Notes: generated by a model from the letters alone, not told the origin. 64,000 bases of DNA from CBDCWT01 sp965223305 (GCA_965223305.1 CBDCWT010000088.1:1-64000), one strand, 5' to 3'. Shown: positions 16,450-26,275, counted from the first letter of the stretch. Translations and numbers: made by a program.

Positions 16450-17927
16450 CTTTGAGAGCTCTGGCCGGCCAGGAGTTTCAGCAGGGTCATCCGTAGCTGC
16501 CGTACTTTGAGTGGCATCGGCAACACAACTCGGTGATCGCTGGTGTGTATCGCACCGCTGGTGTCCCCGCGACTCTTGTCCAAAAAGAGAATCGCTGGGA
16601 TCGCCGCTGTCTTGTCCTCCTCGCCAAAACGATTGAAAGCGTCGATCGCTGCCTGACCGAGTTCGCCGGTGCTGAAAATGACGCACTCCGCAGGACAGTC
16701 GTCCTCGAATCGCAGCAGAGCTCGATCTGCGTTGCTGATCACCAGCACGCGATAGCCGCGCCGTTTTAGCAAGTCCCGCAACGCATCCTGCATCTCGATA
16801 CTTGATTCAACGATCATCACGCTGCGATGCTCACCCTCTCGCTCGACCTGGCCGCGCTGCACAGTTCGCGTCTCGCCCACCTCGCCCAAAACTGTCTGTT
16901 CGACCTCGCCCTCTTTGACTTGACGTTGGACGATGCGGACCTGACGCAATAGCTCAGCGGGCGTTTGGAAACGGCGACTTGCTTCCAGCTCCATCGCTTT
17001 AGCCGTCAAGTGCTGGACGCACTGGGGGATCGTCTCGTCGATCTCCGCGACCGGCTTCACCGAGCGAAAACGTGACACATTCAGTCGCTGCGTGCGATCG
17101 CGAGTCTCCGACAGCGGAGGCTGACCCGTCAGCAGATGGTAGAGGATACAGCCAACAAAATAGATGTCGCTGCGGGGATCATCCTTGCGGACGCCTGTGA
17201 TCCTCTCCAGTCCCGCGTAGTCGATACTGCGTTGGCTGCTCTTGGTGCCGCCCTCTTTGGCTAGTGCCGCGACCGCGGCCAGCCCAAAGTCCACCAGCTT
17301 GGCCCGTTTCGTGCTCGTGATCAGCACGTTGGAGATCTTCAGGTCACGGTGGGCCACTCCCTGTGACAACGCGTAGTCCAGCCCGTTGGAGATGTCCTCC
17401 ACCACACTCAACGACTCCTCCGTGTCCATCTTCTTGCGAACCTTGAGGAAGTCGCGCAGATTCTGTCCCTCGACAAACTCCATGGCCATGTACGGCCGGT
17501 GCCGCTCCGACCCCACGTCATAGACCGGGACAATGTTGATATGCCGGAGATGCTTGACCATGCTGGCTTCGCGCAGGAACTGCTGCTGGACGTCCGGATC
17601 CGAAACGAAGCGATTGCGCAACACCTTGACGGCCACAACCTCCCCCGTCTCGATGTTCACGCCCCGATAGACGCGCGCGAACGACCCGGCACCTACGACA
17701 TACAAAACCTTGTATTTGCCATAGAAAAAGCCGAATCTCTCGCTCTTCAGCAGGCGGTCGACCTGCAAGTTGGTCAAGAATTGTTTACGCAGCATGAAGG
17801 AGATGTAGGCATCCAGCGACACATCCCGTGATCCAAGCTCGCTCCAAGAGGATTCGATCTGGACGTTGTCGAGCAAACCGACATCGAAGATTCGTTGAGC
17901 TAGCTTCTCTGCGGTCCATTCGGACAT
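16443..17927 (-). CDS. Ser/Thr protein kinase with C-terminal degenerate receiver domain
   Basis: A 494-residue protein. Residues 1-65 are a planctomycete-type N-terminal helical module. The kinase domain follows at ~70-335 with an intact core: GAGSFARVYRG, VAVKVL (Lys101), HRDLKISN (193-200) and DFG (213-215), so it is probably active. Residues ~370-490 resemble a response-regulator receiver (SVMIVESSIEMQDALRDLLKRRGY), but the acidic pair is ES and the phospho-acceptor strand reads VIFST, so no acceptor Asp is visible. It would be a cytoplasmic kinase with a regulatory pseudo-receiver. It ends at a terminator shared with the TIR gene. Confidence 0.88.
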   Translation of the reverse strand: MSEWTAEKLAQRIFDVGLLDNVQIESSWSELGSRDVSLDAYISFMLRKQFLTNLQVDRLLKSERFGFFYGKYKVLYVVGAGSFARVYRGVNIETGEVVAVKVLRNRFVSDPDVQQQFLREASMVKHLRHINIVPVYDVGSERHRPYMAMEFVEGQNLRDFLKVRKKMDTEESLSVVEDISNGLDYALSQGVAHRDLKISNVLITSTKRAKLVDFGLAAVAALAKEGGTKSSQRSIDYAGLERITGVRKDDPRSDIYFVGCILYHLLTGQPPLSETRDRTQRLNVSRFRSVKPVAEIDETIPQCVQHLTAKAMELEASRRFQTPAELLRQVRIVQRQVKEGEVEQTVLGEVGETRTVQRGQVEREGEHRSVMIVESSIEMQDALRDLLKRRGYRVLVISNADRALLRFEDDCPAECVIFSTGELGQAAIDAFNRFGEEDKTAAIPAILFLDKSRGDTSGAIHTSDHRVVLPMPLKVRQLRMTLLKLLAGQSSQRT

Positions 17928-18121
17928 GGGCCAAAGCCTCGCGCCATCACGGGTTGCGACATCTGATCCATCCTATTCGCTTTCCAACATACCCGCAACG
18001 CAACCCGTTTCTAACTGGCCTCGCCGAACGAGCCTTGCAGCGCTCTGAAAGATAGCTCGATAACGGCATTAGTCATTTGTTGCCAGTCATTTACGTAGCA
18101 GCATCGACTCCTCAGCCACCG

Positions 18122-18418
18122 CTACTCATCTTCCAGGTTGGTTCCTTCCAGCTCTTGCCGATAGGCGTCTCTTTCCCGGCGAGTCGCCTCCAGGTCGAAG
18201 ACCAAGTACTTCATGTCCAAACGCAGCTGGCTCAATGCGTCTTGGACCAGGTTGAGAATTCGGCGGCGACGTTTCGTGCTCTCGACCACCCGGCCAAACA
18301 CCGGCTCGATTTGGTGGCGTGTTTCCGGCGGCAGGGCGGCGATCAGCTTGGACAACTCGACCATGTCGGCGGGAAGTTCATCGTTGGTCTTCTTTTGGAT
18401 GTGCGGCTCTGTCGTCAT
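18122..18418 (-). CDS. Small conserved helical protein of unknown function
   Basis: A 98-residue acidic and charged protein. It begins with a disordered stretch (TTEPHIQKKTNDE), then MVELSKLIAALPPETRHQIEPVFGRVVEST, and then a Lys/Arg patch (KRRRRILNLVQDAL) leading into a probable coiled coil (DLEATRRERDAYRQELEG). The ATG at 18418 is preceded at nine bases by GGAGA; a TTG five codons upstream is less likely. No signal peptide or membrane segment. It lies ahead of the kinase gene on the same strand, about 195 bases apart. Function unknown; the basic patch could contact nucleic acid. Confidence 0.6.
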   Translation of the reverse strand: MTTEPHIQKKTNDELPADMVELSKLIAALPPETRHQIEPVFGRVVESTKRRRRILNLVQDALSQLRLDMKYLVFDLEATRRERDAYRQELEGTNLEDE

Positions 18419-18720
18419 GAGTTGTGTCTCCAAGTTGGTTCGAGCGATTTACTCGTTGTAAACGCAGAAGCCGTGCCAGCGGAAGGGGATGCCCCGGACC
18501 GATTGCTTTAAGTTGTTTTAAGAAAATGAGTTGCGTAAATCTTGTTCAACCGGGTCTGTCGATCGACGTTGCCATTCTGCACCCGATCTGACCTGGCTTA
18601 TCAACGCAAATCCTGCTACAAGCACGCTTTAGGCTCCGCACCCGGCAAGGCCGCGCCTTGTTGCCTTGGAGCAACCCCACCACCGCCCCAGAGTTTCCGG
18701 TTCCCAGCTTGGTCGACGAA

Positions 18721-21396
18721 ATGCAACGACCGCAGCACGCGAACTCGCGGCTACCCGTTCCGGCCAGCCCCCTAGGAAAGCCGCTTCCCAATCTGATCTT
18801 GGTCCTGACGTCGGCGATTGCCTGCCTCGTCACCTCAGCCGGCCCCACTGCCGCGGCAGTCCATGAGAAGTTCGAATCGCCAGAGCCGTCTTGGCAGTGG
18901 CGCGAACGCGACTGCAAGATTCGAGTCGACGCCCATCGCAGATTATTTAGCGAGTCACACACTGGGAGCGGCTGTGAGTATTTCCGGTATGGAGCCGCGC
19001 CGGGGGGTACCAAAGTCCTGCTCTCGCATACCGTCGAACCAGCTCGCGTAATCGATGAGCTGGTGGCAAGCCTGTGGATGAAGTCTGACTATCCTGGCTT
19101 GCAGCTCAGCGTGCGTTTTGTGTTACCGCGTTCTAAGGACCCCAATACGGGTCGCCCGTTGACCGGCCTCCTGCACGGCAGCAGCTACACGACCCCCGGC
19201 CGCTGGCAGCAGCTGCGGGTAGAAAACCCGGTCGCACTCTTAGAGCGCGAGACCCGCTTGCTTCGATCACGGCCCGAGCTGGGAGCCGCGGTGGATCCCG
19301 CGGAGGCTTACATCGATACCATCGTCGTGAACGCCTATCGTGGCGGAGGAGTCACTCAGCTGTGGCTGGACGACTTGGAAGTCGTCGGCTTCGCTAAGGC
19401 GCTGCGGCTGGAGGTGGCGGGCGGGAGCCGCGCAGACCCACCCGCGGCCCCGCGGCTTGATTCAGCGCCTGTGGTCGAAGTCCACGGCTCGCTGATTGTG
19501 GTGGGAGGAAAGCCCTTCTTCGCCCGTGCAATCGAATGGCGTGGCGAATCATTGAGCAAACTAGCGGACCTTGGGTTCAACGTGGTGCAGCTGGCCGCCC
19601 TGCCAACCGACGAGCAGACCAATGAAGCGGAGCGTCTGCAGATCTGGTTTGTTGCACCGCCGCCGCCGGCAGTCGACTCGGTTGACGATCAGACTCTCCG
19701 ACGTGTGTTGTGTTGGTCGGTCGGCCATCGGCTGAGCAGCAAGGACTTGGCGCCGATAGGCGAACGCGTCGGTCAGTTGCGAGGCGTGGCCCGGCATGCG
19801 CGGCGACCGGCACTTTGCCACATTGAGCGGGATGTGTCGCGTTTTGCCGGGTTAGCGGACGTGGTGTTGCTCGAGCGGAATCCGATTTCTTCCAGCTTCG
19901 AGCTCTCCAAGATGCCCGGCTGGTGGCGCCGACGAGGAGGAAGTTTGCGGCCCGCAAAGCCTTATTGGGCCGCCGTTCAAACCGAACTGAGCCAAGTCCA
20001 TCGCGACCAGATTCAGATGCTGACTGCCGGGCCAAAGGCTGCGGATGTGGAGCCCGCCCAAATATGGTTGCAGTCACTCTTTGCGGCCGCCAGCGGAGCG
20101 CGAGGAATCATCTTTCGCTCGGATACCCGGCTCGACGGCGAAGAACCAACGTGCCGCCGCCGGGCAGCGGCCCTGCAAGTTGTCAACCAGCACCTGCAGA
20201 TCATCGAGCCCTGGATCGCCGCCGGTCGCGCTGGACAACCCCTGCAACTCAACACACCGCGCTACTACGCGTCACTGCTCAAGACCGACCGCTCTCAACT
20301 GCTGATCGCCTGCCGTGTGAACGCGGACCAGCAATATGTCGTGGGGCCCGGCGACAGGTCAGCGAAACTCTCTGTAACCGTACCGGGGAAGCGAGCCTCG
20401 GATCAGGTATTTCGGCTGACTGCGACCGGTCCGCAGCTGCTGACTGCTGCATCGGTCTCAGGGAACATCCGGCTGGACAACCCAGGCCTCTTCGAACTAA
20501 TTGTGCTTACGGCCGACGACCAGCTGGCCGTGAACCACTTGGGTCGACTCTCGGACAAGACAAGGGAGGTGCTGGCAAACAAGGCCGTCGAGTTGGTGAC
20601 CCTTCAGCAGCAAGAGACCGAGCAGGTCCTCCGCGCCCTGGCGGAAAGACGGCGCGCACCGCCGGGTGCTCAGGCTACTTTGCTGCAGACAACGCCTCTC
20701 ATCGAGCGTAGCCGCCAGCTGCTGCTCGCCCGCGACTACGGCAGCGCCCAGCAGATGTTGTGGGAAGTGAGCGAGCAGATTCGTAAGCTGCGAATGGATC
20801 AGTGGACGCTGGCAGCCGGAGAGCTTCCATCGCCAATCTCCAGCCCTCTCTGTACGAGTTTCCGGATGTTGCCAGCGCAATGGCAACTGGTTGATCGGCT
20901 GCGCAGCGCCCGTTGGGGACCTAATGAGATGCCGGCGGGTGGATTCGAGAGTCTCGACCATCTGCTTGCGACCGGCTGGATCCAGCGGATAGGTGCGGTC
21001 GGGTCAGCACGAGCGAAAGTTGAGCTGTCTCTTGAAGCACCGCGGTCCGGGCGTTACGCACTGAAAATGCAGGCTTGGTCGCTGTCGGGGGCTGCTGCGT
21101 TGGAGCAATGGCCGGCGTGGGTAACGAGCGCGCCGATTCCCGTCCGGGGCGGGCAGTTGGTTCGGATCCACGGTTGGGCGAAAGTGCCTAAGCCGATACA
21201 GGGGACCGATGGTCTGCTGGTCTTTGATTCCATGACCGGTGTCGATCAAGCCGACCGAATTCGGGAAACGAAGGGTTGGCGTGAGTTCCTGCTGTATCGG
21301 ACGGCGCCTCACAGCGGAGAGCTGGCTGTCGTGCTGGCACTCACGGGGCTCGGGGAGGTATTCGTGGATGATCTGCATGTCAGCCTGCTACCTTAG
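18721..21396 (+). CDS. Secreted protein with glycoside-hydrolase-like barrel
   Basis: About 890 residues from the ATG at 18721, which gives a signal peptide (LPNLILVLTSAIACLV...AAA). An upstream TTG at 18658 is possible. Residues ~45-230 form a beta-rich domain with tryptophans (WRQ/WDDLEVVGF), like a carbohydrate-binding module. From ~260, IVVGGKPFFARAIEWRGESLSKLADLGFNVVQ resembles the first strand-helix of TIM-barrel glycoside hydrolases. The middle region ends in IWLQSLFAAASGARGIIF. The C-terminal ~200 residues are another jelly-roll-like domain (YALKMQAWSLSG, GLGEVFVDDLHV). I could not identify catalytic acids with certainty. A planctomycete-type exported protein, perhaps for polysaccharide handling. 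Confidence 0.6.
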   Translation: MQRPQHANSRLPVPASPLGKPLPNLILVLTSAIACLVTSAGPTAAAVHEKFESPEPSWQWRERDCKIRVDAHRRLFSESHTGSGCEYFRYGAAPGGTKVLLSHTVEPARVIDELVASLWMKSDYPGLQLSVRFVLPRSKDPNTGRPLTGLLHGSSYTTPGRWQQLRVENPVALLERETRLLRSRPELGAAVDPAEAYIDTIVVNAYRGGGVTQLWLDDLEVVGFAKALRLEVAGGSRADPPAAPRLDSAPVVEVHGSLIVVGGKPFFARAIEWRGESLSKLADLGFNVVQLAALPTDEQTNEAERLQIWFVAPPPPAVDSVDDQTLRRVLCWSVGHRLSSKDLAPIGERVGQLRGVARHARRPALCHIERDVSRFAGLADVVLLERNPISSSFELSKMPGWWRRRGGSLRPAKPYWAAVQTELSQVHRDQIQMLTAGPKAADVEPAQIWLQSLFAAASGARGIIFRSDTRLDGEEPTCRRRAAALQVVNQHLQIIEPWIAAGRAGQPLQLNTPRYYASLLKTDRSQLLIACRVNADQQYVVGPGDRSAKLSVTVPGKRASDQVFRLTATGPQLLTAASVSGNIRLDNPGLFELIVLTADDQLAVNHLGRLSDKTREVLANKAVELVTLQQQETEQVLRALAERRRAPPGAQATLLQTTPLIERSRQLLLARDYGSAQQMLWEVSEQIRKLRMDQWTLAAGELPSPISSPLCTSFRMLPAQWQLVDRLRSARWGPNEMPAGGFESLDHLLATGWIQRIGAVGSARAKVELSLEAPRSGRYALKMQAWSLSGAAALEQWPAWVTSAPIPVRGGQLVRIHGWAKVPKPIQGTDGLLVFDSMTGVDQADRIRETKGWREFLLYRTAPHSGELAVVLALTGLGEVFVDDLHVSLLP

Positions 21397-21461
21397 AACC
21401 CAGGCTGCAGACCTTGGCCTCATGGCCTTGCTGTCGAGACCGAACAAGTTGTGAGCAAAGC

Positions 21462-22841
21462 ATGCTTCGTTTGCCTGAACAGCTCGACGAGGACGCAATC
21501 GCGATTTGGAAGGCAGGCGTTGCTGCGGTAGACAGCAAGCAACTGGTTGTCGACAACGTGGCGATCGAGCAACGGACGCTCTTAGTGGGCGCGGAGTCGA
21601 TTGACCTGGCGAACGTGCGGCAAATCGTCGTTGTCGGAGCGGGCAAGGCTGGTGCTGGTATGGCGGAAGGGATCGAGCACGTGCTCGGTGAATCCCTCAT
21701 GGCCGAAAAGAAACTGACCGGCTGGATCAACGTCCCCGACGACTGCGTACGTTCGTTGTCCCGAATCACGTTACACGGAGCACGACCGGCGGGTGTCAAC
21801 GAACCAACGCCTGCAGGAAGGAAAGGAGCGGAGCGAATTCTGCAGGCGGTCCGCGATGCATCCTCCGCCGATCTCTGCATCTGTTTGATTTCGGGAGGTG
21901 GGTCGGCCTTGTTGCCGGCGCCTGTAGAGGGGATTTCGCTGGCCGACAAGCTGGCGATCACCAAGCATCTTAGCGGAGCCGGTGCCAACATTCAGCAACT
22001 AAACACCGTCCGGAAACAGTTGAGCCGTATCAAGGGAGGAGGTCTGGCGGAGTCTTGCCGGGCGGGACGAATACTCACGTTGATCATCTCTGACGTGATC
22101 GGTGATCCGTTGGACGTGATTGCCTCGGGCCCCACTGTCGAGGACCGCTCCACACCCGGTGAGGCGTTGAGTGTGCTGGAGACTTTCGGGGCGGCGTCCG
22201 CCGGGATCTCCCAGGCAGTTTTCCAATCATTGCGGGCGAAAGCAAGCAACGAGGTGTCGCCTACCGGCTTTCCTTGCCGCGTCAGCAACATCGTGATTGG
22301 CAACAACGCTACGGCAGTGGATGCCGCAGGGAGGGAAGCCGAACGCCGTGGTTACTCGCACGCCATGGTCGCCGCAAATTCGTTGGAAGGTCGGGCCGAA
22401 GGCGTGGGGCAACACTTGGCCGAAATGGCGCTCAGCATGCGCTCGGAGCCGGGTCCCGATTGCCTGATTTCCGGCGGAGAGCCGGTTGTCGAACTTGTTG
22501 CGGCAGAACAGCGAGGAAAGGGCGGCCGAAATCAACAACTCATACTGGCCGCCCTCGAGCACCTGTTTTCCCAAGCACCCGATTCAGATCCTGCCGACGC
22601 AGTTCGTAACATGATGTTGTTGTCTGGCGGTACCGATGGTGAAGACGGTCCAACCGACGCGGCCGGCGCGATGATCAATGCAGAAATCGCCGAGGGAGCT
22701 GGCAAACGCGGACTTGCTCCTGCCGAGTTCCTGGCCCGCAACGATGCCTATCACTTCTTCGAGCCACTCGGTGCCCTGATCCGCACGGGACCAACCCATA
22801 CCAACGTCTGTGACCTGCGCGTGGTCGTCGTTAACAAGTAG
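21462..22841 (+). CDS. Glycerate 2-kinase (DUF4147/MOFRL family)
   Basis: About 459 residues from the ATG at 21462. It phosphorylates D-glycerate to 2-phosphoglycerate with ATP, linking serine, glyoxylate or sugar-acid breakdown to glycolysis. The DUF4147 N-terminal domain shows VVVGAGKAGAGMA, GARPAGVNEPTPAGRKGAERIL, CLISGGGSALL, LNTVRKQLSRIKGGGLAE and DVIGDPLDVIASGPT. The C-terminal MOFRL domain shows ISGGEPVVEL, GGRNQQLILAAL and GGTDGEDGPTDAAGA. An earlier TTG in frame (21414) is unlikely. It lies 65 bases after the secreted protein and may be co-transcribed with it. Confidence 0.93.
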   Translation: MLRLPEQLDEDAIAIWKAGVAAVDSKQLVVDNVAIEQRTLLVGAESIDLANVRQIVVVGAGKAGAGMAEGIEHVLGESLMAEKKLTGWINVPDDCVRSLSRITLHGARPAGVNEPTPAGRKGAERILQAVRDASSADLCICLISGGGSALLPAPVEGISLADKLAITKHLSGAGANIQQLNTVRKQLSRIKGGGLAESCRAGRILTLIISDVIGDPLDVIASGPTVEDRSTPGEALSVLETFGAASAGISQAVFQSLRAKASNEVSPTGFPCRVSNIVIGNNATAVDAAGREAERRGYSHAMVAANSLEGRAEGVGQHLAEMALSMRSEPGPDCLISGGEPVVELVAAEQRGKGGRNQQLILAALEHLFSQAPDSDPADAVRNMMLLSGGTDGEDGPTDAAGAMINAEIAEGAGKRGLAPAEFLARNDAYHFFEPLGALIRTGPTHTNVCDLRVVVVNK

Positions 22842-22980
22842 ATAATCCGGGGTAGGGGTGGTTAGCCTTTGTTGCTACAATCCGCCCGCGCAAGTTTTAG
22901 CAGTTGCCCGTCACCTCACTCGGAAACCCAAGTCATTCCCTCGCTTACGCTTTTGACATTGCGCATTTCGCCTCATTCGT

Positions 22981-23049
22981 AACCCGAAGCGTCAGCGAGG
23001 AAACAACTTGCGATGGTACGCCAACACCCCCTCGCTGACGCTTCGGGTT
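22981..23049. repeat. Perfect 20-bp inverted repeat (AACCCGAAGCGTCAGCGAGG)
   Basis: Arms 22981-23000 and 23030-23049 are exact reverse complements with a 29-base spacer. Variant half-copies lie just upstream (about 22937) and in the cysH leader (about 8529-8551). Widespread intergenic repeats with this core occur in planctomycete genomes. The rest of 22842-23180 contains no gene that I can support. Confidence 0.75.
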
Positions 23050-23180
23050 CCGAAAACGCGATGATTCGACCAATTGTCCCTGCCAGACGCCGAATCTCGT
23101 ACATACCAGAAAACGGAAATTCGTAGCAAGCGCGCAAGCGAGCCCCAGAACCGTAGGCTGATTTTGCAAGGATGCAATGG

Positions 23181-24095
23181 ATGAGCTTTCCGAGGCTGAG
23201 ATCGATCGTTTTGATGACGGCTGTTTCCCAAGTTACACCCGCCACCTGGGCGCAAGCACCCGGTTCCGCGCAACTTGCACAGGGTCGGCAGCCCGCAGCG
23301 GCCGGAGCGGCTCTTGCGCCGCGGTGGATTCCACTGCCCCCCGACCACGAGAAATACCTCAATCAGATTCTGAACTTCTGGGAACACACCACGAGCAAAA
23401 CGAAGCGGTATCGTTGCCAGTTCAAGCGCTGGGAATACGGCAATCAGAATCTAAAAACTTACAGCGCGGGGTCTATCAAGTACGCGGCGCCAGACAAGGG
23501 ACTCTTCAAAGTCGACGCTATACAGATCCGTCAAGCGCCGAGACAGCCGGGTGGCGAGCCGCAGTGGGTTGAGCAGCAAGGTGGATTCCGCGAGCACTGG
23601 GTGTGCGATGGCAAGTCGATCTTCGAGTTCGACCATCAAAACAAACAGTTGAAGCAGCGTCAGCTACCACAGGATTTGCAGGGAACGCGAATTACTGACG
23701 GCCCGCTGCCGTTCTTGTTCGGAGCCACCGCCAAGCAGATCAAGGCCCGCCTTTGGCTACGAGTGGTGACACCTCCGGAAACGAAAGGAGAATACTGGCT
23801 AGAAGGTGTGCCGAAGACCAAAACGGACGCCGCCAACTTTGCCAGGATCAACATCATTCTTGACGAAAAGGACTTCCTGCCGAAGGGAATGGTCTTGTTT
23901 CATCGCAATCAGGCGCAAACCACCTTCGCCTTCGAGCGGCGGGAGATGAACTGGAACATCATCGCGCAACAACTCAACCCCTTCATGCGACAGTTCTTCG
24001 AACCGAAGACTCCGCCCGGATGGAAGAAAGTCGTAGAACCCGTAGGGCCTCGGCCTGACGTGGCCCGGGAACTTCAGCGCCGTCAACTGCGGTAG
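23181..24095 (+). CDS. TIGR03009-like planctomycete secreted protein
   Basis: About 304 residues from the ATG at 23181, chosen because AAGGA lies eight bases upstream; the ATG at 23172 would sit on top of that site. A signal peptide (SIVLMTAVSQVTPATWAQ) is followed by a Pro/Ala-rich linker. From ~60 there is LNQILNFWEHTTSKTKRYRCQFKRWEY, YSAGSIKYAAPDKGLFKVD, HWVCDGKSIFEFD, GPLPFLFGATA and IILDEKDFLPKGMVLF. These fit the planctomycete-specific TIGR03009 family, which resembles LolA/outer-membrane-lipoprotein-sorting beta sheets. Periplasmic; function unproven. Confidence 0.8.
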   Translation: MSFPRLRSIVLMTAVSQVTPATWAQAPGSAQLAQGRQPAAAGAALAPRWIPLPPDHEKYLNQILNFWEHTTSKTKRYRCQFKRWEYGNQNLKTYSAGSIKYAAPDKGLFKVDAIQIRQAPRQPGGEPQWVEQQGGFREHWVCDGKSIFEFDHQNKQLKQRQLPQDLQGTRITDGPLPFLFGATAKQIKARLWLRVVTPPETKGEYWLEGVPKTKTDAANFARINIILDEKDFLPKGMVLFHRNQAQTTFAFERREMNWNIIAQQLNPFMRQFFEPKTPPGWKKVVEPVGPRPDVARELQRRQLR

Positions 24096-24114
24096 CTCCC
24101 GGTGTGACGCGGCA

Positions 24115-25320
24115 CTACGAAGGCTCGCGATGCTCCTCACCAGCCACCCGCTCTAAGCGGTAGATGAATCCGAACGAGTCGGTAAACAGTACTTCGCCCT
24201 GCTCGTCTTCCCCGAAAGCGATCACGGGAGCATTGTTGAAACTCTGCAGGGAATAGTTCTCGATGACCTCCTTGTTCTCCCGATCGTATTTGAGCGCCCA
24301 CAGGCGGCCGGTGATGTAGTCCGCATACAAGAAGCACCCGGTGAGCTCGGGGAGCTTCTTGCCGCGATAAACGACTCCACCCGTAATCGACTTGCCTACG
24401 TCATGGTGATACTCCCATACTGGCTCGACAAGCTCGGCCGAGGGCGTCGATGAGGGTGAGCGGAACGGGTGCTTGCCCTCGCGAATGTTCCAGCCGAAAT
24501 TGCCGCCCTTCACGATAATGTTGATCTCCTCCCAAATGTCTTGACCAACATCCGCAGCCCAAAGGTCTCCGTTCGCGCGATCGAAGGACAGTCCCCACAC
24601 GTTGCGTAAACCATAGGCCCAGATTTCGCTGCGCGCCCGTTCATGGTTGACGAAGGGATTGTCCTCGGGGATGGCGTAGTTCTTCCCCTCGTCTTTTCGG
24701 TCCACGTCGATGCGGAGGATCGATCCTAACAACGTCTCCAGGTTTTGACCGTTGCCGAAAGGATCGTTGGCCTTGCCTCCATCTCCCAAGGCGATGTAGA
24801 GGTACCCATCGGGACCGAACAGCACCGCTCCACCATTGTGATTCCAGAACGGTTGTTTGATGCGTAGCAATTCTTCTTCCGAATCTGGATCGGCCTCGTC
24901 TGGCGATTCCTGCGAGACGCGGAATCGCGACACGACGGAGGTATGTTCCGCGTCGGTTGTCGTGTAGTAGACAAAGAACTCACCGTTTTGCTTGTACCGG
25001 GGGTGGAAAGCCAGACCGAGCAGGCCCTCTTCGTTCGTCTTGTCGTGGTAAACCACTCGTGATTCGATGTCCAGGAACGTTCGGGTCTCCCGAGCCTCGG
25101 GGTCGTTATCCAGAATGTGAATGGAGCCCTGTTGGGTGACCAAGAAGATACGGTTCGATCCGTCTGCGGCAGTGGTCACAACCGTCGGCCTGCGGACTCG
25201 TAGGCCTCCGAAGGCGCGAACTGCCCTGACAGCCAGTGGGGTTTCTTCTACGTCGGTTGCACGGCCGCAGCTGGCCGAGATCAGGAGGATGACCAGCCAA
25301 GCGTATCGGTGTTGTCGCAT
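24115..25320 (-). CDS. PQQ-dependent sugar dehydrogenase (glucose/sorbosone family)
   Basis: A 401-residue secreted six-bladed beta-propeller. Signal peptide (WLVILLISASCGRA, possibly a lipoprotein Cys). Family motifs: NEEGLLGLAFHPRY, NHNGGAVLFGPDGYLYIALGDGG, YGLRNVWGLSFD, DVGQDIWEEIN, GGNFGWN and GGVVYRG. Such soluble quinoproteins oxidise aldoses in the periplasm using PQQ and Ca2+; many homologues have unknown substrates. It ends convergently 20 bases from the TIGR03009 gene and lies 28 bases downstream of the FKBP gene on the same strand, so co-transcription with the isomerase is likely. Confidence 0.88.
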   Translation of the reverse strand: MRQHRYAWLVILLISASCGRATDVEETPLAVRAVRAFGGLRVRRPTVVTTAADGSNRIFLVTQQGSIHILDNDPEARETRTFLDIESRVVYHDKTNEEGLLGLAFHPRYKQNGEFFVYYTTTDAEHTSVVSRFRVSQESPDEADPDSEEELLRIKQPFWNHNGGAVLFGPDGYLYIALGDGGKANDPFGNGQNLETLLGSILRIDVDRKDEGKNYAIPEDNPFVNHERARSEIWAYGLRNVWGLSFDRANGDLWAADVGQDIWEEINIIVKGGNFGWNIREGKHPFRSPSSTPSAELVEPVWEYHHDVGKSITGGVVYRGKKLPELTGCFLYADYITGRLWALKYDRENKEVIENYSLQSFNNAPVIAFGEDEQGEVLFTDSFGFIYRLERVAGEEHREPS

Positions 25321-25348
25321 GGTGCTTCGTCTCGTGGTGGTGGTTGGA

Positions 25349-26050
25349 CTAGCGGATATCGAGCAGCTCGATTTCGAAGATCAGCACCGCGTCTGGACCG
25401 ATCACCGGCGCGCTACCTCGACTGCCGTACGCCAATTTCGAGGGAATGAACAGCTTCCACTTATCGCCGACTTTCATTCTTTGCAAAGCTTCGGTCCAAC
25501 CCCGGATCACTCCGTTGACCTGCAGTTCCAACGGTTCGCCGCGCTGTACCGAGCTGTCGAATACGGTTCCATCGACCAACGTGCCGTGGTAGTGGGTGAG
25601 CACAGTGTCGGTGACTTTGGGAGTGGCTCCGTTGCCGGATTTGATCACGGAGTACTGCAGTCCGCTGGGCAGAGTCTTCACGCCGGGCTTGCGGCTGTTT
25701 TGCGCGAGAAAGGCAGCTCCCACTTCCCGGTTGCGGGCGGCGGCCGCGCGCTGGTCTGCTTCCTGCTTGGCTTGCGTCCGCTTCCAGAAGTCGTCGATCG
25801 CCGCCTGGGCCTGCTCGTCAGAGAGCTTCAGCCGCTGGCCACTGAAGCCGTCCTGCAAGCCCATGATCAAGGCAGCGACGTTGATCGTGGGGAACTTCGC
25901 TTTGAGATCCCGTCCAACGTTAACGCCAATCGCGTAGCTGGCCTGCTCGTCCGTTGTGGCCAGTGGGACCGACGTGGACGGTCCTTGTGCGGCGGCTGCC
26001 GAGACGACGGATAGAGTAAACAGCAGCGCCGGCAGCGAAAAACGCGTCAT
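25349..26050 (-). CDS. FKBP-type peptidyl-prolyl cis-trans isomerase (Mip/FklB-like)
   Basis: A 233-residue periplasmic isomerase. Signal peptide (FSLPALLFTLSVVSAAAAQ). The N-terminal FKBP_N dimerisation domain (ASYAIGVNVGRDL...IMGLQDGFSG...LSDEQAQAAIDDF) is followed by the FKBP catalytic domain from ~125: SGLQYSVIKSG, VLTHYHGTLVDGTVFDSS, VIRGWTEALQRMKVGDKW and LIFEIELLDIR. It would help fold exported proteins. Two-domain length is typical of Mip-type enzymes. It is the first gene of a probable operon with the sugar dehydrogenase. Confidence 0.93.
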   Translation of the reverse strand: MTRFSLPALLFTLSVVSAAAAQGPSTSVPLATTDEQASYAIGVNVGRDLKAKFPTINVAALIMGLQDGFSGQRLKLSDEQAQAAIDDFWKRTQAKQEADQRAAAARNREVGAAFLAQNSRKPGVKTLPSGLQYSVIKSGNGATPKVTDTVLTHYHGTLVDGTVFDSSVQRGEPLELQVNGVIRGWTEALQRMKVGDKWKLFIPSKLAYGSRGSAPVIGPDAVLIFEIELLDIR

Positions 26051-26245
26051 CGCAGAGTCCTTAAATTGAAGGCAAAGTTGGGAAGCGCCGTCAGCGCGCT
26101 TGAAACTAGGTGAAAATGGAGGTGTCGAGCAGCTTTCTGATTATACCATTGACGGTTTCCCGGCATCACTGGCGTCGCGACCATCATAACCCGGTCGAGT
26201 TTGGGGTAATTTTCGTTCGCTTCACGTCAAATCGAAGAAAGTCCA

Positions 26246-26275
26246 TTGCCCAACCGACTGCCGCTTTGCTAGATA
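26246..26275 (+). promoter_or_regulatory. Possible promoter of the small RNA
   Basis: TTGCCC (26246-26251), an 18-base spacer and TAGATA (26270-26275) on the plus strand, ahead of the hairpin-rich segment that ends in an intrinsic terminator. The -35 match is moderate. Confidence 0.4.
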
